Source: Streptomyces sp. TRM64462 (GTDB lineage Bacteria > Actinomycetota > Actinomycetes > Streptomycetales > Streptomycetaceae). Taken from it: a DNA stretch of 38,962 bases. Every line of letters begins with the position of its first letter. The first letter of the stretch is position 1. The stretch is taken from the NCBI RefSeq assembly GCF_013362995.1, contig NZ_JABWDV010000368.1, positions 1 to 38,962 of the forward strand. The letters run 5' to 3'. A program made the translations under genes and the position numbers. Under the pieces are notes generated by a model. The model was not told the origin of the DNA. It saw only the letters and a list, made by a program, of their open reading frames with translations, and made no database searches. This document shows positions 17,948 to 25,173 of this stretch, one piece after another.

Positions 17948-18775
17948 ATGCTCACCACCCGTTTCGTCACCGGCGCGCCGAACTGGGTCGACCTCGGGAC
18001 ACCCGACCTCGAAGGGGCCCGGTCCTTCTACGGTGCGCTGTTCGGCTGGACGTTCCAGGACGCCGGGCCCGAGGCGGCCGGGTACGGGATGTTCCGGCAG
18101 GGCGGCAGGACCGTCGCGGGCGGCATGACCGTACCGGCCGACCAGGGGCCGCCCGCGTGGACGCTGTACTTCCAGACGCCCGACGCCGACGGGGCCGCCA
18201 CGGCCGTACGGGAGGGCGGCGGCAGCGTGGCGCTCGACCCGATGGACGTCATGGACCTCGGCCGGATGGCCCTGTTCACGGACCCGACCGGCGCCGGCTT
18301 CGGCGTGTGGCAGCCGGGCGAGAACAAGGGCCTCGACGCGGTCGGCGAGCCGAACACGCTGTCGTGGACGGAGCTGTACACGCCGGACCCGGTGGCCGAC
18401 CTGTCGTTCTACGACCTGGTCTTCGGCATGGAGGCGCACACGGCGGAGACGGGCGGGCCCGGTGGCGGCGCCTACACGCTGCTCCAGCCGTCGGGCACGG
18501 GCCAGGCCTCGATGAGCGACGCGTTCGGCGGGGTGGTCCCGCTCGCGGACGACCCGGCGGAGGCCGCCGGGGGCCCGTCGTGGACGCCGTACTTCGAGGT
18601 CGGCGACGTCGACGCGGCGGTGGCCGAGGCCCAGCGGCTGGGCGGCGAGGTGCGGCGCGCGCCCTCGGACCTGGCCGGGCTCGGCCGCTGCGCGAAGCTC
18701 ACCGACCCGTACGGAGCGCGCTTCGCGGTCCTGCGCACCGGCGGCGCGGGCGGCACCGGCGGCGCCGGCGCGTGA
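17948..18775 (+). CDS. Two-domain VOC (glyoxalase-like) protein
   Basis: 275 aa with two VOC repeats. The first (about residues 8-120) has PNWVDLGTPDLEGARSFYGALFGWTF and RMALFTDPTGAGFGVWQPG; the second (about 135-265) has SWTELYTPDPVADLSFYDLVFGM and RCAKLTDPYGARFAVLR. These proteins include dioxygenases, glyoxalases and antibiotic-binding proteins; similar double-VOC proteins are often annotated as hydroxylases, but the substrate is not readable. Start ATG 17948 has GAAGGAG 9 nt upstream, inside the end of the polymerase gene, so the two may be co-transcribed. The C-terminus ends in a Gly/Ala tail. Confidence 0.9.
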   Translation: MLTTRFVTGAPNWVDLGTPDLEGARSFYGALFGWTFQDAGPEAAGYGMFRQGGRTVAGGMTVPADQGPPAWTLYFQTPDADGAATAVREGGGSVALDPMDVMDLGRMALFTDPTGAGFGVWQPGENKGLDAVGEPNTLSWTELYTPDPVADLSFYDLVFGMEAHTAETGGPGGGAYTLLQPSGTGQASMSDAFGGVVPLADDPAEAAGGPSWTPYFEVGDVDAAVAEAQRLGGEVRRAPSDLAGLGRCAKLTDPYGARFAVLRTGGAGGTGGAGA

Positions 18776-18901
18776 CACGCCCGCAGCGAACTCCTTGCCC
18801 CGTCACCGTACGCGGGCCCATCCTGACGGGGCGCGACCGGTCCGCCGGGCGTTGATCACTCGTTGACCGGCTGTTTATCCCGGGCGGGCAGCGTGTCCGG
18901 T

Positions 18902-19252
18902 ATGCCGATCAACCGCACCGCCGTTTCCACCGATTCCGCCCGTGCCACCGATTCCGCCCGTGCCACCGGTTCCGTCCGTGCCGTCGGTTCCGCCGACCGT
19001 GAACTCGCGTGGCACGAGATCGCCCTCTGCGCCCAGACGGGCCCCGAGCTCTTCTTCCCCGAGCCGGGGTCGTCGACCCGCGAGGCCAAGCTGCTCTGCG
19101 GCGGCTGCGAGGTGCGCGGAGCCTGTCTGGAGTACGCGCTGGCGCACGACGAGCGGTTCGGCGTCTGGGGCGGCCTCTCCGAGCAGGAGCGGCACGCCCT
19201 CAAGCGCCGGCGGCAGTCCGGGCGCGACCGGCGGCACGCGGGGAGCCGCTGA
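18902..19252 (+). CDS. WhiB-like iron-sulfur regulator (Wbl)
   Basis: 116 aa Wbl protein. Four Cys that bind a [4Fe-4S] cluster: Cys43, Cys66, Cys69 and Cys75 (C-x22-CxxC-x5-C). The Wbl turn GVWGG is at 87-91, followed by a basic C-terminal tail (KRRRQSGRDRRH). In the family such proteins bind the principal sigma factor and sense redox or NO; which Wbl class this is cannot be decided here. The first 30 residues are a repeat-encoded Ser/Ala/Arg stretch. ATG 18902 lacks a clear ribosome-binding site; an in-frame GTG at 18893 is an alternative. Convergent with the desaturase gene. Confidence 0.92.
   Translation: MPINRTAVSTDSARATDSARATGSVRAVGSADRELAWHEIALCAQTGPELFFPEPGSSTREAKLLCGGCEVRGACLEYALAHDERFGVWGGLSEQERHALKRRRQSGRDRRHAGSR
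18929..18994. repeat. 18-bp tandem repeat in the wbl gene N-terminus
   Basis: ACCGATTCCGCCCGTGCC occurs exactly at 18929-18946 and 18947-18964, with a third copy carrying two changes at 18965-18982 and a partial fourth. It encodes TDSARA-TDSARA-TGSVRA-VGSA and stays in frame. Confidence 0.9.
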
Positions 19253-19261
19253 CGGACCCGC

Positions 19262-19274
19262 CCGCCCGGGGCGG
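19262..19274. terminator. Hairpin between convergent wbl and desaturase genes
   Basis: CCGCC-CGG-GGCGG lies between the wbl stop (19252) and the desaturase stop (19277). Candidate bidirectional terminator; a short stem. Confidence 0.35.
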
Positions 19275-19276
19275 AT

Positions 19277-20251
19277 TCAGCGGGCGGCGCGGGCCGCCAT
19301 CCGGGCCTTGCGCGCGGCGAGCTTCTCGTCGAACTTGGCCGCCTCCGTGTCCAGGCCGTTCATGTACAGCCCCAGCTCCTCCTGCGCCTTCAGCCCCTCC
19401 GGGCCGAGCCCGTCGATGTCCAGGACCTTCAGGAAGCGCAGCACCGGCTGCAGCACGTCGTCGTGGTGGATGCGCAGGTTGTAGATCTCGCCGATGGCCA
19501 TCTGCGCGGCCGCGCGCTCGAACCCCGGCATGCCGTGGCCCGGCATCCGGAAGTTCACGACGACGTCCCGGACCGCCTGCATGGTCAGGTCGGGCGCGAG
19601 CTCGAACGCCGCACCCAGCAGGTTCCGGTAGAACACCATGTGCAGGTTCTCGTCGGTCGCGATGCGCGCCAGCATCCGGTCGCACACCGGGTCGCCCGAC
19701 TGGTGGCCGGTGTTGCGGTGCGAGATACGCGTCGCCAGCTCCTGGAACGCCACGTACGCCACCGAGTGCAGCATCGAGTGCCGGTTGTCCGACTCGAAGC
19801 CCTCACTCATGTGGGCCATCCGGAACTGCTCCAGCTTGTCCGGGTCCACGGCGCGCGACGCGAGCAGGTAGTCACGCATCACGATGCCGTGCCGGCCCTC
19901 CTCGGCGGTCCAGCGGTGCACCCAGGTGCCCCAGGCGCCGTCCCGGCCGAAGAGGGTCGCGATCTCGTGGTGGTAGCTCGGCAGGTTGTCCTCCGTGAGC
20001 AGGTTCACGACCAGCGCGATCCTGCCGACGTCCGACACCTTCGACTGCTCCGGGTCCCAGGGCTCCCCGTCCTCGAAGAGCCCCGGGAAGTTCCGGCCGT
20101 CCGACCACGGTACGTACTCGTGGGGCATCCAGTCCTTGACCACCTTCAGATGGCGGTTGAGCTCCTTCTCGACCACCTCTTCCAACGCGTACAGCAGCCG
20201 GGCATCGGTCCACTCCGCCGAACTGCCGAGGTGGGGAGAGGTGAGGGTCAC
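19277..20251 (-). CDS. Acyl-ACP desaturase (FA_desaturase_2, soluble diiron)
   Basis: 324 aa soluble stearoyl-ACP-desaturase-type enzyme that introduces a double bond into acyl chains, using a diiron centre. Iron ligands are visible in two ferritin-like motifs, TAEEGRHGIVMRDY and IATDENLHMVFYRN; an earlier ligand Glu lies in LLTEDNLPSYHHEIA. It resembles the actinobacterial DesA group. The GTG at 20251 is preferred because AGGAG lies 6 nt upstream; an ATG at 20275 would add eight residues but sits next to the operator repeats and has only a weak site. Electron donors are not encoded nearby. It is probably controlled through the CGTAGGT repeats at 20277-20311. Confidence 0.92.
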   Translation of the reverse strand: MTLTSPHLGSSAEWTDARLLYALEEVVEKELNRHLKVVKDWMPHEYVPWSDGRNFPGLFEDGEPWDPEQSKVSDVGRIALVVNLLTEDNLPSYHHEIATLFGRDGAWGTWVHRWTAEEGRHGIVMRDYLLASRAVDPDKLEQFRMAHMSEGFESDNRHSMLHSVAYVAFQELATRISHRNTGHQSGDPVCDRMLARIATDENLHMVFYRNLLGAAFELAPDLTMQAVRDVVVNFRMPGHGMPGFERAAAQMAIGEIYNLRIHHDDVLQPVLRFLKVLDIDGLGPEGLKAQEELGLYMNGLDTEAAKFDEKLAARKARMAARAAR

Positions 20252-20276
20252 GGGGGCTCCTGGGGGCTGGATCATT

Positions 20277-20311
20277 ACCTACGGGCTCGTAGGTTACGAA
20301 ACCGTAGGTTA
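20277..20311. promoter_or_regulatory. CGTAGGT operator repeats upstream of the desaturase
   Basis: ACCTACG-GGCT-CGTAGGT (20277-20294) is a perfect 7-bp inverted repeat; CGTAGGTTA occurs at 20288-20296 and again at 20303-20311. Such clustered CGTAGG elements are typical of TetR-family operators at fatty-acid genes. No TetR gene is next to it. Confidence 0.65.
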
Positions 20312-20367
20312 AGCAGCTCGTAAGGGCGCCGCCAAGCCCGTGCGGAGCAATGCCCGGTTACGTTCCG

Positions 20368-22068
20368 TTATGTGGAGTGAAGTCGTCCGCCTCCCTCGCC
20401 GGCCCGCTCGTCGGATGTCGCGGGGCGCAGCCCGCCGTCGTCCAAGGCCAGCCACCGCGTGATGCCGATGGACCGGAGGAACGGAAGATCGTGACCGGCC
20501 ACGATCAGCGCGCCCTCGTACGCCTCCAGCGCCGTTGTGAGACTGCGCACACTCGCCATGTCCAGGTTGTTCGTCGGCTCGTCCAGCATCAGCAGCTGCG
20601 GCGCGGGCTCCGCGAGCAGCAGCGCGGCCAGCGCCGCCCGGAACCGCTCGCCGCCCGACAGCGTCCCGGCCGGCTGGTCGGCCTTCGCGCCGCGGAACAG
20701 GAACCGCGCCAGACGGGCCCTGACCCGGTTCGGTGTGGCCTCGGGCGCCTGCCGCGCCACGTTCTCGAAGACGCTCAGCCCGTCGTCCAGGACGTCGAGG
20801 CGCTGCGGCAGGTACCGCACCGGAACCCGCGTCACCGCCTCGCCCGCGAGCGGCTCCAGCTCACCGGCGATCGTGCGCAGCAGCGTCGACTTGCCCGACC
20901 CGTTCCGCCCGACGAGGGCGATCCGCTCGGGCCCCCGTACGTCCAGTCCACCGCGCAGCCGCAGACCGTGACGTAGCGTCAGGTCGTGCAGGAGCAGTAC
21001 GTCCCGGCCCGGCGGCACCGCCGTGTACGGCAGCTCGACGCGGATCTCGTCGTCGTCCCGTACTGCCTCCACGGCCTCGTCCAGCCGCTCACGCGCCTGC
21101 TCCAGGCGTCTGGTCTGGAGGGTGCGGTGCTTGCCCGCCGAGACCTGCGCGGCGCGCCGGCGTTCGTTGGCCACGGCCCGGGGGACGACCTTGTTGTCGG
21201 CGCTCTTCTGCCCGTACCGCCTGCGCTTCGCCAGTTTCCGCTGCGCCTCGCCGAGTTCGCGGCGCTGCCGCCGTACGTCGGATTCGGCGACGCGCACCAT
21301 GCGCTCGGCCGCCTCCTGCCCGGTGGCGACGGCCTCCTCGTACACCGAGTAGGGGCCGCCGTACCAGGCGATGTCACCGTCGCGCAGCTCGGCGATGCGG
21401 TCGACGCGCTCCAGCAGCGCGCGGTCGTGGCTGACCACGAGGAGGACGCCCGTCCAGGAGTCGACGGCCGTGTACAGCCGGCGCCGCGCGCCCAGGTCCA
21501 GGTTGTTCGTCGGCTCGTCCAGCAGCAGCACCGCGGGCCTGGCCAGCAGGAGGGCGGCGAGCCGCAGCAGGACGCACTCGCCGCCCGACATCTCGCCGAC
21601 GGTCCGGTCCAGGCCGATGTGGCCGAGCCCGAGCTGGTCGAGCGCGGCGCGTGCCCGCTCCTCCACGTCCCAGTCGTCGCCGACGGCCGTGAAGTGCTCC
21701 TCGCGCACATCGCCCGACTCGATGGCGTGCAGGGCGGCCCGCGTGCGAGCGATGCCGAGCGCCGCGTCGACCCGCAGCCCCGTGTCGAGGGTGGCGTTCT
21801 GCGGCAGGTAGCCGATCTCGCCGGTGGCGCCGACGGTTCCGCCGGTCGGGGTGAGGGCCCCGGCGAAGAGCCGCAGCAGGGTCGACTTGCCGGAGCCGTT
21901 GCGGCCGATGAGCCCGGTCCTTCCGGGGCCGACCGCCAGGTCGAGACCGTCCAGGACCGGGGTGCCGTCCGGCCAGGAGAAGGCGAGGCCGGAGCAGCGC
22001 AGCGCGGTGGAGGCGGCGGCAGCGGAGACGGAGGAAGGGGAGGAGGAAACAGAGGGGTGGTGTGACAT
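20368..22068 (-). CDS. ABC-F protein (ribosome-protection / antibiotic-resistance type)
   Basis: 566 aa, two ATP-binding cassettes on one chain and no membrane segments. Cassette 1: Walker A GRNGSGKST, signature MSGGE, Walker B LLLDEPTNNLD, and SHDRALL. Cassette 2: Walker A GRNGSGKST, signature LSGGE, Walker B LMLDEPTNNLD, and GHDLPFL. Between them is the charged, helical inter-domain linker (RRQRRELGEAQRKLAKRRRYG and on) that reaches into the ribosome in this family. It is either an antibiotic-resistance ABC-F (macrolide, lincosamide or streptogramin type) or a housekeeping ABC-F; length and the long leader favour the first. ATG 22068 has GGGAGA just upstream. The open frame continues upstream to 22212, but that part looks like untranslated leader. 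Confidence 0.92.
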   Translation of the reverse strand: MSHHPSVSSSPSSVSAAAASTALRCSGLAFSWPDGTPVLDGLDLAVGPGRTGLIGRNGSGKSTLLRLFAGALTPTGGTVGATGEIGYLPQNATLDTGLRVDAALGIARTRAALHAIESGDVREEHFTAVGDDWDVEERARAALDQLGLGHIGLDRTVGEMSGGECVLLRLAALLLARPAVLLLDEPTNNLDLGARRRLYTAVDSWTGVLLVVSHDRALLERVDRIAELRDGDIAWYGGPYSVYEEAVATGQEAAERMVRVAESDVRRQRRELGEAQRKLAKRRRYGQKSADNKVVPRAVANERRRAAQVSAGKHRTLQTRRLEQARERLDEAVEAVRDDDEIRVELPYTAVPPGRDVLLLHDLTLRHGLRLRGGLDVRGPERIALVGRNGSGKSTLLRTIAGELEPLAGEAVTRVPVRYLPQRLDVLDDGLSVFENVARQAPEATPNRVRARLARFLFRGAKADQPAGTLSGGERFRAALAALLLAEPAPQLLMLDEPTNNLDMASVRSLTTALEAYEGALIVAGHDLPFLRSIGITRWLALDDGGLRPATSDERAGEGGGRLHST

Positions 22069-22304
22069 ACGGGTCTCCCGGTTGCGCGAGAAGGTGGCGG
22101 GGGCAACGGGTGAGACACCGGGACGGCGACCTGCCCGCGCGGCGGAACAGCGCGGCACGGGGGAGGGAGGCAGGAGGACGGGCTCGTGCTCCGAGGTCGC
22201 ACAGGGCGGCACGCACAGCGCGGAGACGCGGACTGTGGTGCGGCGCGGTGTCTCAAGACCTCAGAAGAGCAATGTCCTACTCCGATCGGCAGGTGAAGGG
22301 GCCG
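22069..22304 (-). promoter_or_regulatory. Long structured leader of the ABC-F gene
   Basis: About 236 nt separate the predicted start of transcription from the ATG. CACAGCGCG-GAGA-CGCG-GA-CTGTG (22214-22237, plus-strand reading) forms a hairpin. TGAGACACCG (22111-22120) is the exact reverse complement of CGGTGTCTCA (22246-22255), so a second long-range pairing is possible around it. ABC-F resistance genes are often controlled by leader attenuation. No convincing short leader ORF was found. Confidence 0.4.
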
Positions 22305-22310
22305 GGAAGA

Positions 22311-22340
22311 ACGCTAGGCGGCAACACTGCGGAGCGGCAA
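22311..22340 (-). promoter_or_regulatory. Promoter of the ABC-F gene
   Basis: On the minus strand TTGCCG (22335-22340), an 18-bp spacer and TAGCGT (22311-22316) match the vegetative pattern. Transcription would start near 22304. Confidence 0.45.
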
Positions 22341-22350
22341 CCGAATTACC

Positions 22351-22392
22351 GGCCCGCAGGGCCTGGCCCGCAGGACCTGGCCCGGAGGGCCT
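22351..22392. repeat. 14-bp GC-rich tandem repeat between ssgA-like and ABC-F genes
   Basis: GGCCCGCAGGGCCT, GGCCCGCAGGACCT and GGCCCGGAGGGCCT follow each other without gaps, then decay into GCCCGCACGACC and GGCCCCGACGACC up to about 22428. It lies just after the ssgA-like stop. The units can fold back (GGCC/GGCC), so the block may also end transcription. Confidence 0.8.
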
Positions 22393-22430
22393 TGCCCGCA
22401 CGACCGGCCCCGACGACCGGCCCGCGGGTT

Positions 22431-22862
22431 TCAGTGCGCGTCGCGCAGCAGCTCGGCCAGGTCGTGGTCGAGGTCCAGGAACAGGTGCTCGCACCCGGCG
22501 GGCACCAGGTGGCGGCTGCGCTGGAGGAAACGGCGCACGTCGGAGGAGCGGACATGGACCATGGCGACGCCCTCGGGTGCGTGGAACTCCAGGACCGTGC
22601 GGTCGCCGCCGTATGGGCGGACGCGTACGTCCCCGCATCCGGCGGGCGCGTCGAGCCCGGCCGCGAGCAGGTCGCGCGAGAACTCCCACACCACCTCGAC
22701 GCCCTCCAGCGTCGCCGGCGCGGGGAACGCCATCCGTACGGCGAACGGGTCGCCGCAGTCGTAGCGCAGGACCGCCGGCACGACGTCCATACAGGGCGCG
22801 GACGCGACGAGACGGGCTGCCACGGCCTGCTCGATGACGGTCGACAAGTCCTGCTCCCTCAT
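22431..22862 (-). CDS. SsgA-like sporulation cell-division protein (SALP)
   Basis: 143 aa protein of the SsgA/SsgB family (PF04686), restricted to sporulating actinomycetes, where members guide septum placement and spore-wall processes. Typical segments: VPAVLRYDCGDPFAVRMAFPAP, VVWEFSRDLLAAGL, GDVRVRPYGGDRTVLEFHAPEGVAMVHVRSSDVRRFLQRS, and LDLDHDLAELL at the end. Length is normal for the family. GGAG lies 4 nt before the ATG. It is divergent from the endonuclease V gene, and the Crp-like dyad lies between them. Which SALP paralogue it is cannot be decided. Confidence 0.92.
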   Translation of the reverse strand: MREQDLSTVIEQAVAARLVASAPCMDVVPAVLRYDCGDPFAVRMAFPAPATLEGVEVVWEFSRDLLAAGLDAPAGCGDVRVRPYGGDRTVLEFHAPEGVAMVHVRSSDVRRFLQRSRHLVPAGCEHLFLDLDHDLAELLRDAH

Positions 22863-22922
22863 TGGCTCCGCCTTGCTATGGGGGAGGACGACGAATCCGG
22901 CCACGGCGTGCACGCGCCGGGG

Positions 22923-22938
22923 TGTGACCTGCGTCACA
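22923..22938. promoter_or_regulatory. Crp-type binding site
   Basis: TGTGAC-CTGC-GTCACA is a perfect dyad; read as GTG-N6-GTCAC it fits the GTG-N6-GNCAC motif reported for Streptomyces Crp. It overlaps the expected -35 zone of the endonuclease V gene and lies 61 bp upstream of the ssgA-like start. Confidence 0.6.
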
Positions 22939-22941
22939 GTC

Positions 22942-22947
22942 GTAGGG
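22942..22947 (+). promoter_or_regulatory. -10 element of a leaderless endonuclease V transcript
   Basis: TAGGGT ends 10 nt before the ATG at 22958, and no ribosome-binding site lies between. This spacing suits transcription starting at or next to the A of the start codon. Confidence 0.45.
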
Positions 22948-22957
22948 TGGCGGCACT

Positions 22958-23668
22958 ATGACGATCATCGAAGCGCCCGCCGACTGGCCCGCCGACGAGC
23001 AGGAGGCCCTGGCCGTCCAGGACGCCCTGCGCTGCCGCGTCGTCCTGGACGAGCCGGGGCCGCCGTCCGGCGACGGCCTCGTGACCGGGGTCGACGTGGC
23101 CTACGACGACGAGCGCGACCTAGTCGCGGCGGCCGCCGTCGTCCTCGACGCCCGCACCCTCGACGTCGTCGAGGAGGCGACCGCGGTCGGCCGCGTGTCC
23201 TTCCCGTACGTTCCCGGCCTGCTGGCCTTCCGGGAGATACCCGCCGTGCTCGCCGCCCTGGACGCGCTCTCCACCGGCCCCGGCCTGGTCGTCTGCGACG
23301 GGTACGGGCGGGCCCACCCGCGGCGCTTCGGGCTGGCCAGTCACCTCGGCGTCCTGACGGGCCTGCCGGTGATCGGCGTCGCCAAGAACCCGTTCACGTT
23401 CACCTACGAGGAGCCGGGGCGGCGGCGCGGCGCCTCGGCCCCGCTGCTCGCCGGGGAGGAGGAGGTGGGGCGGGCTCTCCGCACGCGTGACGAGGTCAAA
23501 CCGGTCTTCGTGTCGGTGGGGCACCGCGTCACGCTGGACAACGCCTGCGCCCACACCCTGGCCCTCACGCCCCGGTTCCGCCTCCCGGAGACCACCCGCC
23601 ACGCCGACGCGCTGTGCCGCCGGGCCCTCAAGGCCGCGGCGGCCGCGGCTGACGCACCGCCTGACTGA
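22958..23668 (+). CDS. nfi: Endonuclease V
   Basis: 236 aa repair endonuclease that nicks DNA (or RNA) one base 3' of a deaminated adenine (inosine). Metal-binding residues: Asp46 in GVDVAY, Glu93 in AFREIPAVL and Asp114 in VCDGYGRAHPRRFGLASHLG; the wedge motif is PYVPG at 83-87, and LPVIGVAK follows. The C-terminal part has VSVGHRVTLDNACA. Probably leaderless. Starts 95 bases from the divergent ssgA-like gene and shares the Crp-type site with it. The Ala-rich C-terminus is not part of the catalytic core. Confidence 0.94.
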   Translation: MTIIEAPADWPADEQEALAVQDALRCRVVLDEPGPPSGDGLVTGVDVAYDDERDLVAAAAVVLDARTLDVVEEATAVGRVSFPYVPGLLAFREIPAVLAALDALSTGPGLVVCDGYGRAHPRRFGLASHLGVLTGLPVIGVAKNPFTFTYEEPGRRRGASAPLLAGEEEVGRALRTRDEVKPVFVSVGHRVTLDNACAHTLALTPRFRLPETTRHADALCRRALKAAAAAADAPPD

Positions 23669-23766
23669 CGCCTCCGCCGCGCCCCGAGGTCAGGCAGGGC
23701 GGCGGCACGGGGGCGGGAGGCGGCGCGCCGCGCGGGGGCCGGGTGCGGGAGGCGGACGCACCGCGC

Positions 23767-24975
23767 TCAGCGGGCGTCCACCACTCGGAACCGGATGCCC
23801 GCCGCACGCAGCCGGTCCAGGAGCGCGTCGCCCATCGCGACAGCCGTCGTGACCTGCCCTGACACCGGCCGCAGCGCGTCGAAGGCCAGGCACAGGGCCG
23901 ATTCGGCGAGCATCTTCGCCGTCTCGTCGTACCCCGGGTCGCCGCCCGACACCTCCGTGAGCACGCGCCGCCCGCCGCCCTCGCCGACGAACCGGACCGT
24001 GAACCAGCTGCGCGCCCTGCGCTCCGCGTCGGGGCCCCGCCCCGGCTCGTACCGGTCCATCAGCGCCCGCCGCGCGGCGGGCAGCTGCGCCAGGGCCAGG
24101 CCCGCCCCGACGGCGGCCATTCCGCCGAGGGCGACCGGCAGGGACCGTACGGCGGCGTAGTGGCGGTACCGGAAGTCGGGCCCGTACAGCGGCAGGGCCG
24201 CCGCCGAACGCCGCACGACGCGCGGGTCCAGCGTCGGCAGCGGCAGCGCCCACGCGCCCGTCTCGCGGCTGAACCGTGGCGCGGACAGCGGCGCCCGCAC
24301 CCGGCGCCCCGGGCGGCGCGGCTCGTGCAGCCGCCGCTCACGGGCCGCCCGCAGCGTCTGCCGGCCGCGGCTCATCACGGTGAGCGCCGACGCGAAGGTG
24401 CCGCCGGAGAACAGGGCGCCCGCCCGCACGAACCCGTCGACGCGCAGCGGCACGTCACGCGGCAGCTGCCGCACCGTGAAGTACACGCCCAGGTCGTGCG
24501 GTACGGAGTCGAAGCCGCAGGCGTGCACGAGCCGCGCCCCGGTCTCACGCGCGCGTGCGTCATGGCGTACGTACATCAGGTCCACGAACTCGGGTTCGCC
24601 CGTGAGGTCCACGTAGTCCGTGCCCGCGTCCGCGCAGGCCGCCACCAGCGGCTCGCCGTACCAGATGTACGGGCCGACCGTCGTGGCCACGACCCGTGCG
24701 GAGCCCGCCAGTTCGCGCAGGGACTCCGGGTCGCCCGAGTCGGCCACGAGCAGGGGCAGCCCGGCGCAGTGCGGGTGGTCGGCGGTGAGCCGGTCGCGCA
24801 GCCGCTCCAGGCGGTCCCGGCTGCGCCCGGCGAGCGCCCACCGGCACGTGGCGGGGGCGTGCGCGGCGAGGTGGCGGGCGGTCAGCTCGCCCACGAAACC
24901 GGTCGCCCCGAACAGCACCACGTCGTACGCCCGCGGCGCCCCGTCTCTCGCGCCCGTCCCGTCCCGCGTGTCCAT
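23767..24975 (-). CDS. Saccharopine-dehydrogenase-like / trans-acting enoyl-reductase-like protein
   Basis: 402 aa with an N-terminal Rossmann fold (YDVVLFGATGFVGELTARHLAAHAP), AGRSRDRLERLRDRL, and the family segment VVATTVGPYIWYGEPLVAACADAGTDYVDLTGEPEFV; then HACGFDSVPHDLGVYF. These features are shared by saccharopine-dehydrogenase-like proteins and the trans-acting enoyl reductase group of actinobacteria. No lipid or polyketide synthase is nearby, so the substrate is open. A hydrophobic stretch (ALGGMAAVGAGLALAQL) could contact a membrane. GGGAGG is 4 nt from the ATG. Convergent with the endonuclease V gene and divergent from the fatty-acid oxidation operon. Confidence 0.85.
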   Translation of the reverse strand: MDTRDGTGARDGAPRAYDVVLFGATGFVGELTARHLAAHAPATCRWALAGRSRDRLERLRDRLTADHPHCAGLPLLVADSGDPESLRELAGSARVVATTVGPYIWYGEPLVAACADAGTDYVDLTGEPEFVDLMYVRHDARARETGARLVHACGFDSVPHDLGVYFTVRQLPRDVPLRVDGFVRAGALFSGGTFASALTVMSRGRQTLRAARERRLHEPRRPGRRVRAPLSAPRFSRETGAWALPLPTLDPRVVRRSAAALPLYGPDFRYRHYAAVRSLPVALGGMAAVGAGLALAQLPAARRALMDRYEPGRGPDAERRARSWFTVRFVGEGGGRRVLTEVSGGDPGYDETAKMLAESALCLAFDALRPVSGQVTTAVAMGDALLDRLRAAGIRFRVVDAR

Positions 24976-25109
24976 CCGGCCTCCCGTACCGCTTCGGTGC
25001 GCTGCTGTGAGGAGGCAGAGGTTAGCGGTCGCCGCGTGGACGGCCGTCCGCGGGCCGGCCGGGGCCCGGGGCGGTTGTCCACAGGGCTTGTGCGCGGTGG
25101 AACGTGTTC

Positions 25110-25139
25110 TTAACATCATCACTGTTACAGCAGTAGTGT
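25110..25139 (+). promoter_or_regulatory. Promoter of the fatty-acid oxidation operon
   Basis: TTAACA (25110-25115), an 18-bp spacer and TAGTGT (25134-25139). The spacer is slightly long, and the -10 lies inside the 27-bp dyad at 25120-25146. Confidence 0.4.
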
Positions 25140-25146
25140 CACAGTG
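25120..25146. promoter_or_regulatory. 27-bp dyad at the oxidation-operon promoter
   Basis: CACTGTTACA (25120-25129) and TGTCACAGTG (25137-25146) are inverted arms with one mismatch around 7 bases. Aligned on centre, it shares 14 of 27 bases with the dyad at 31766-31792 upstream of the MerR gene, in the pattern TG-N2-ACAG...TGTC-N-CA. Confidence 0.65.
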
Positions 25147-25173
25147 TGGCGCGGTAAGGGGAGCGAGGGACGC

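Noticed and set aside
22069..22212. N-terminal extension of the ABC-F protein by about 48 residues
   Set aside because: The frame is open but Pro/Arg-rich without a ribosome-binding site at its GTG, while ATG 22068 has one at normal spacing and the family starts there.
22272..22430. Plus-strand frame starting ATG at 22272
   Set aside because: It runs through the promoter and the 14-bp repeats of the minus-strand genes and shows no conserved features.
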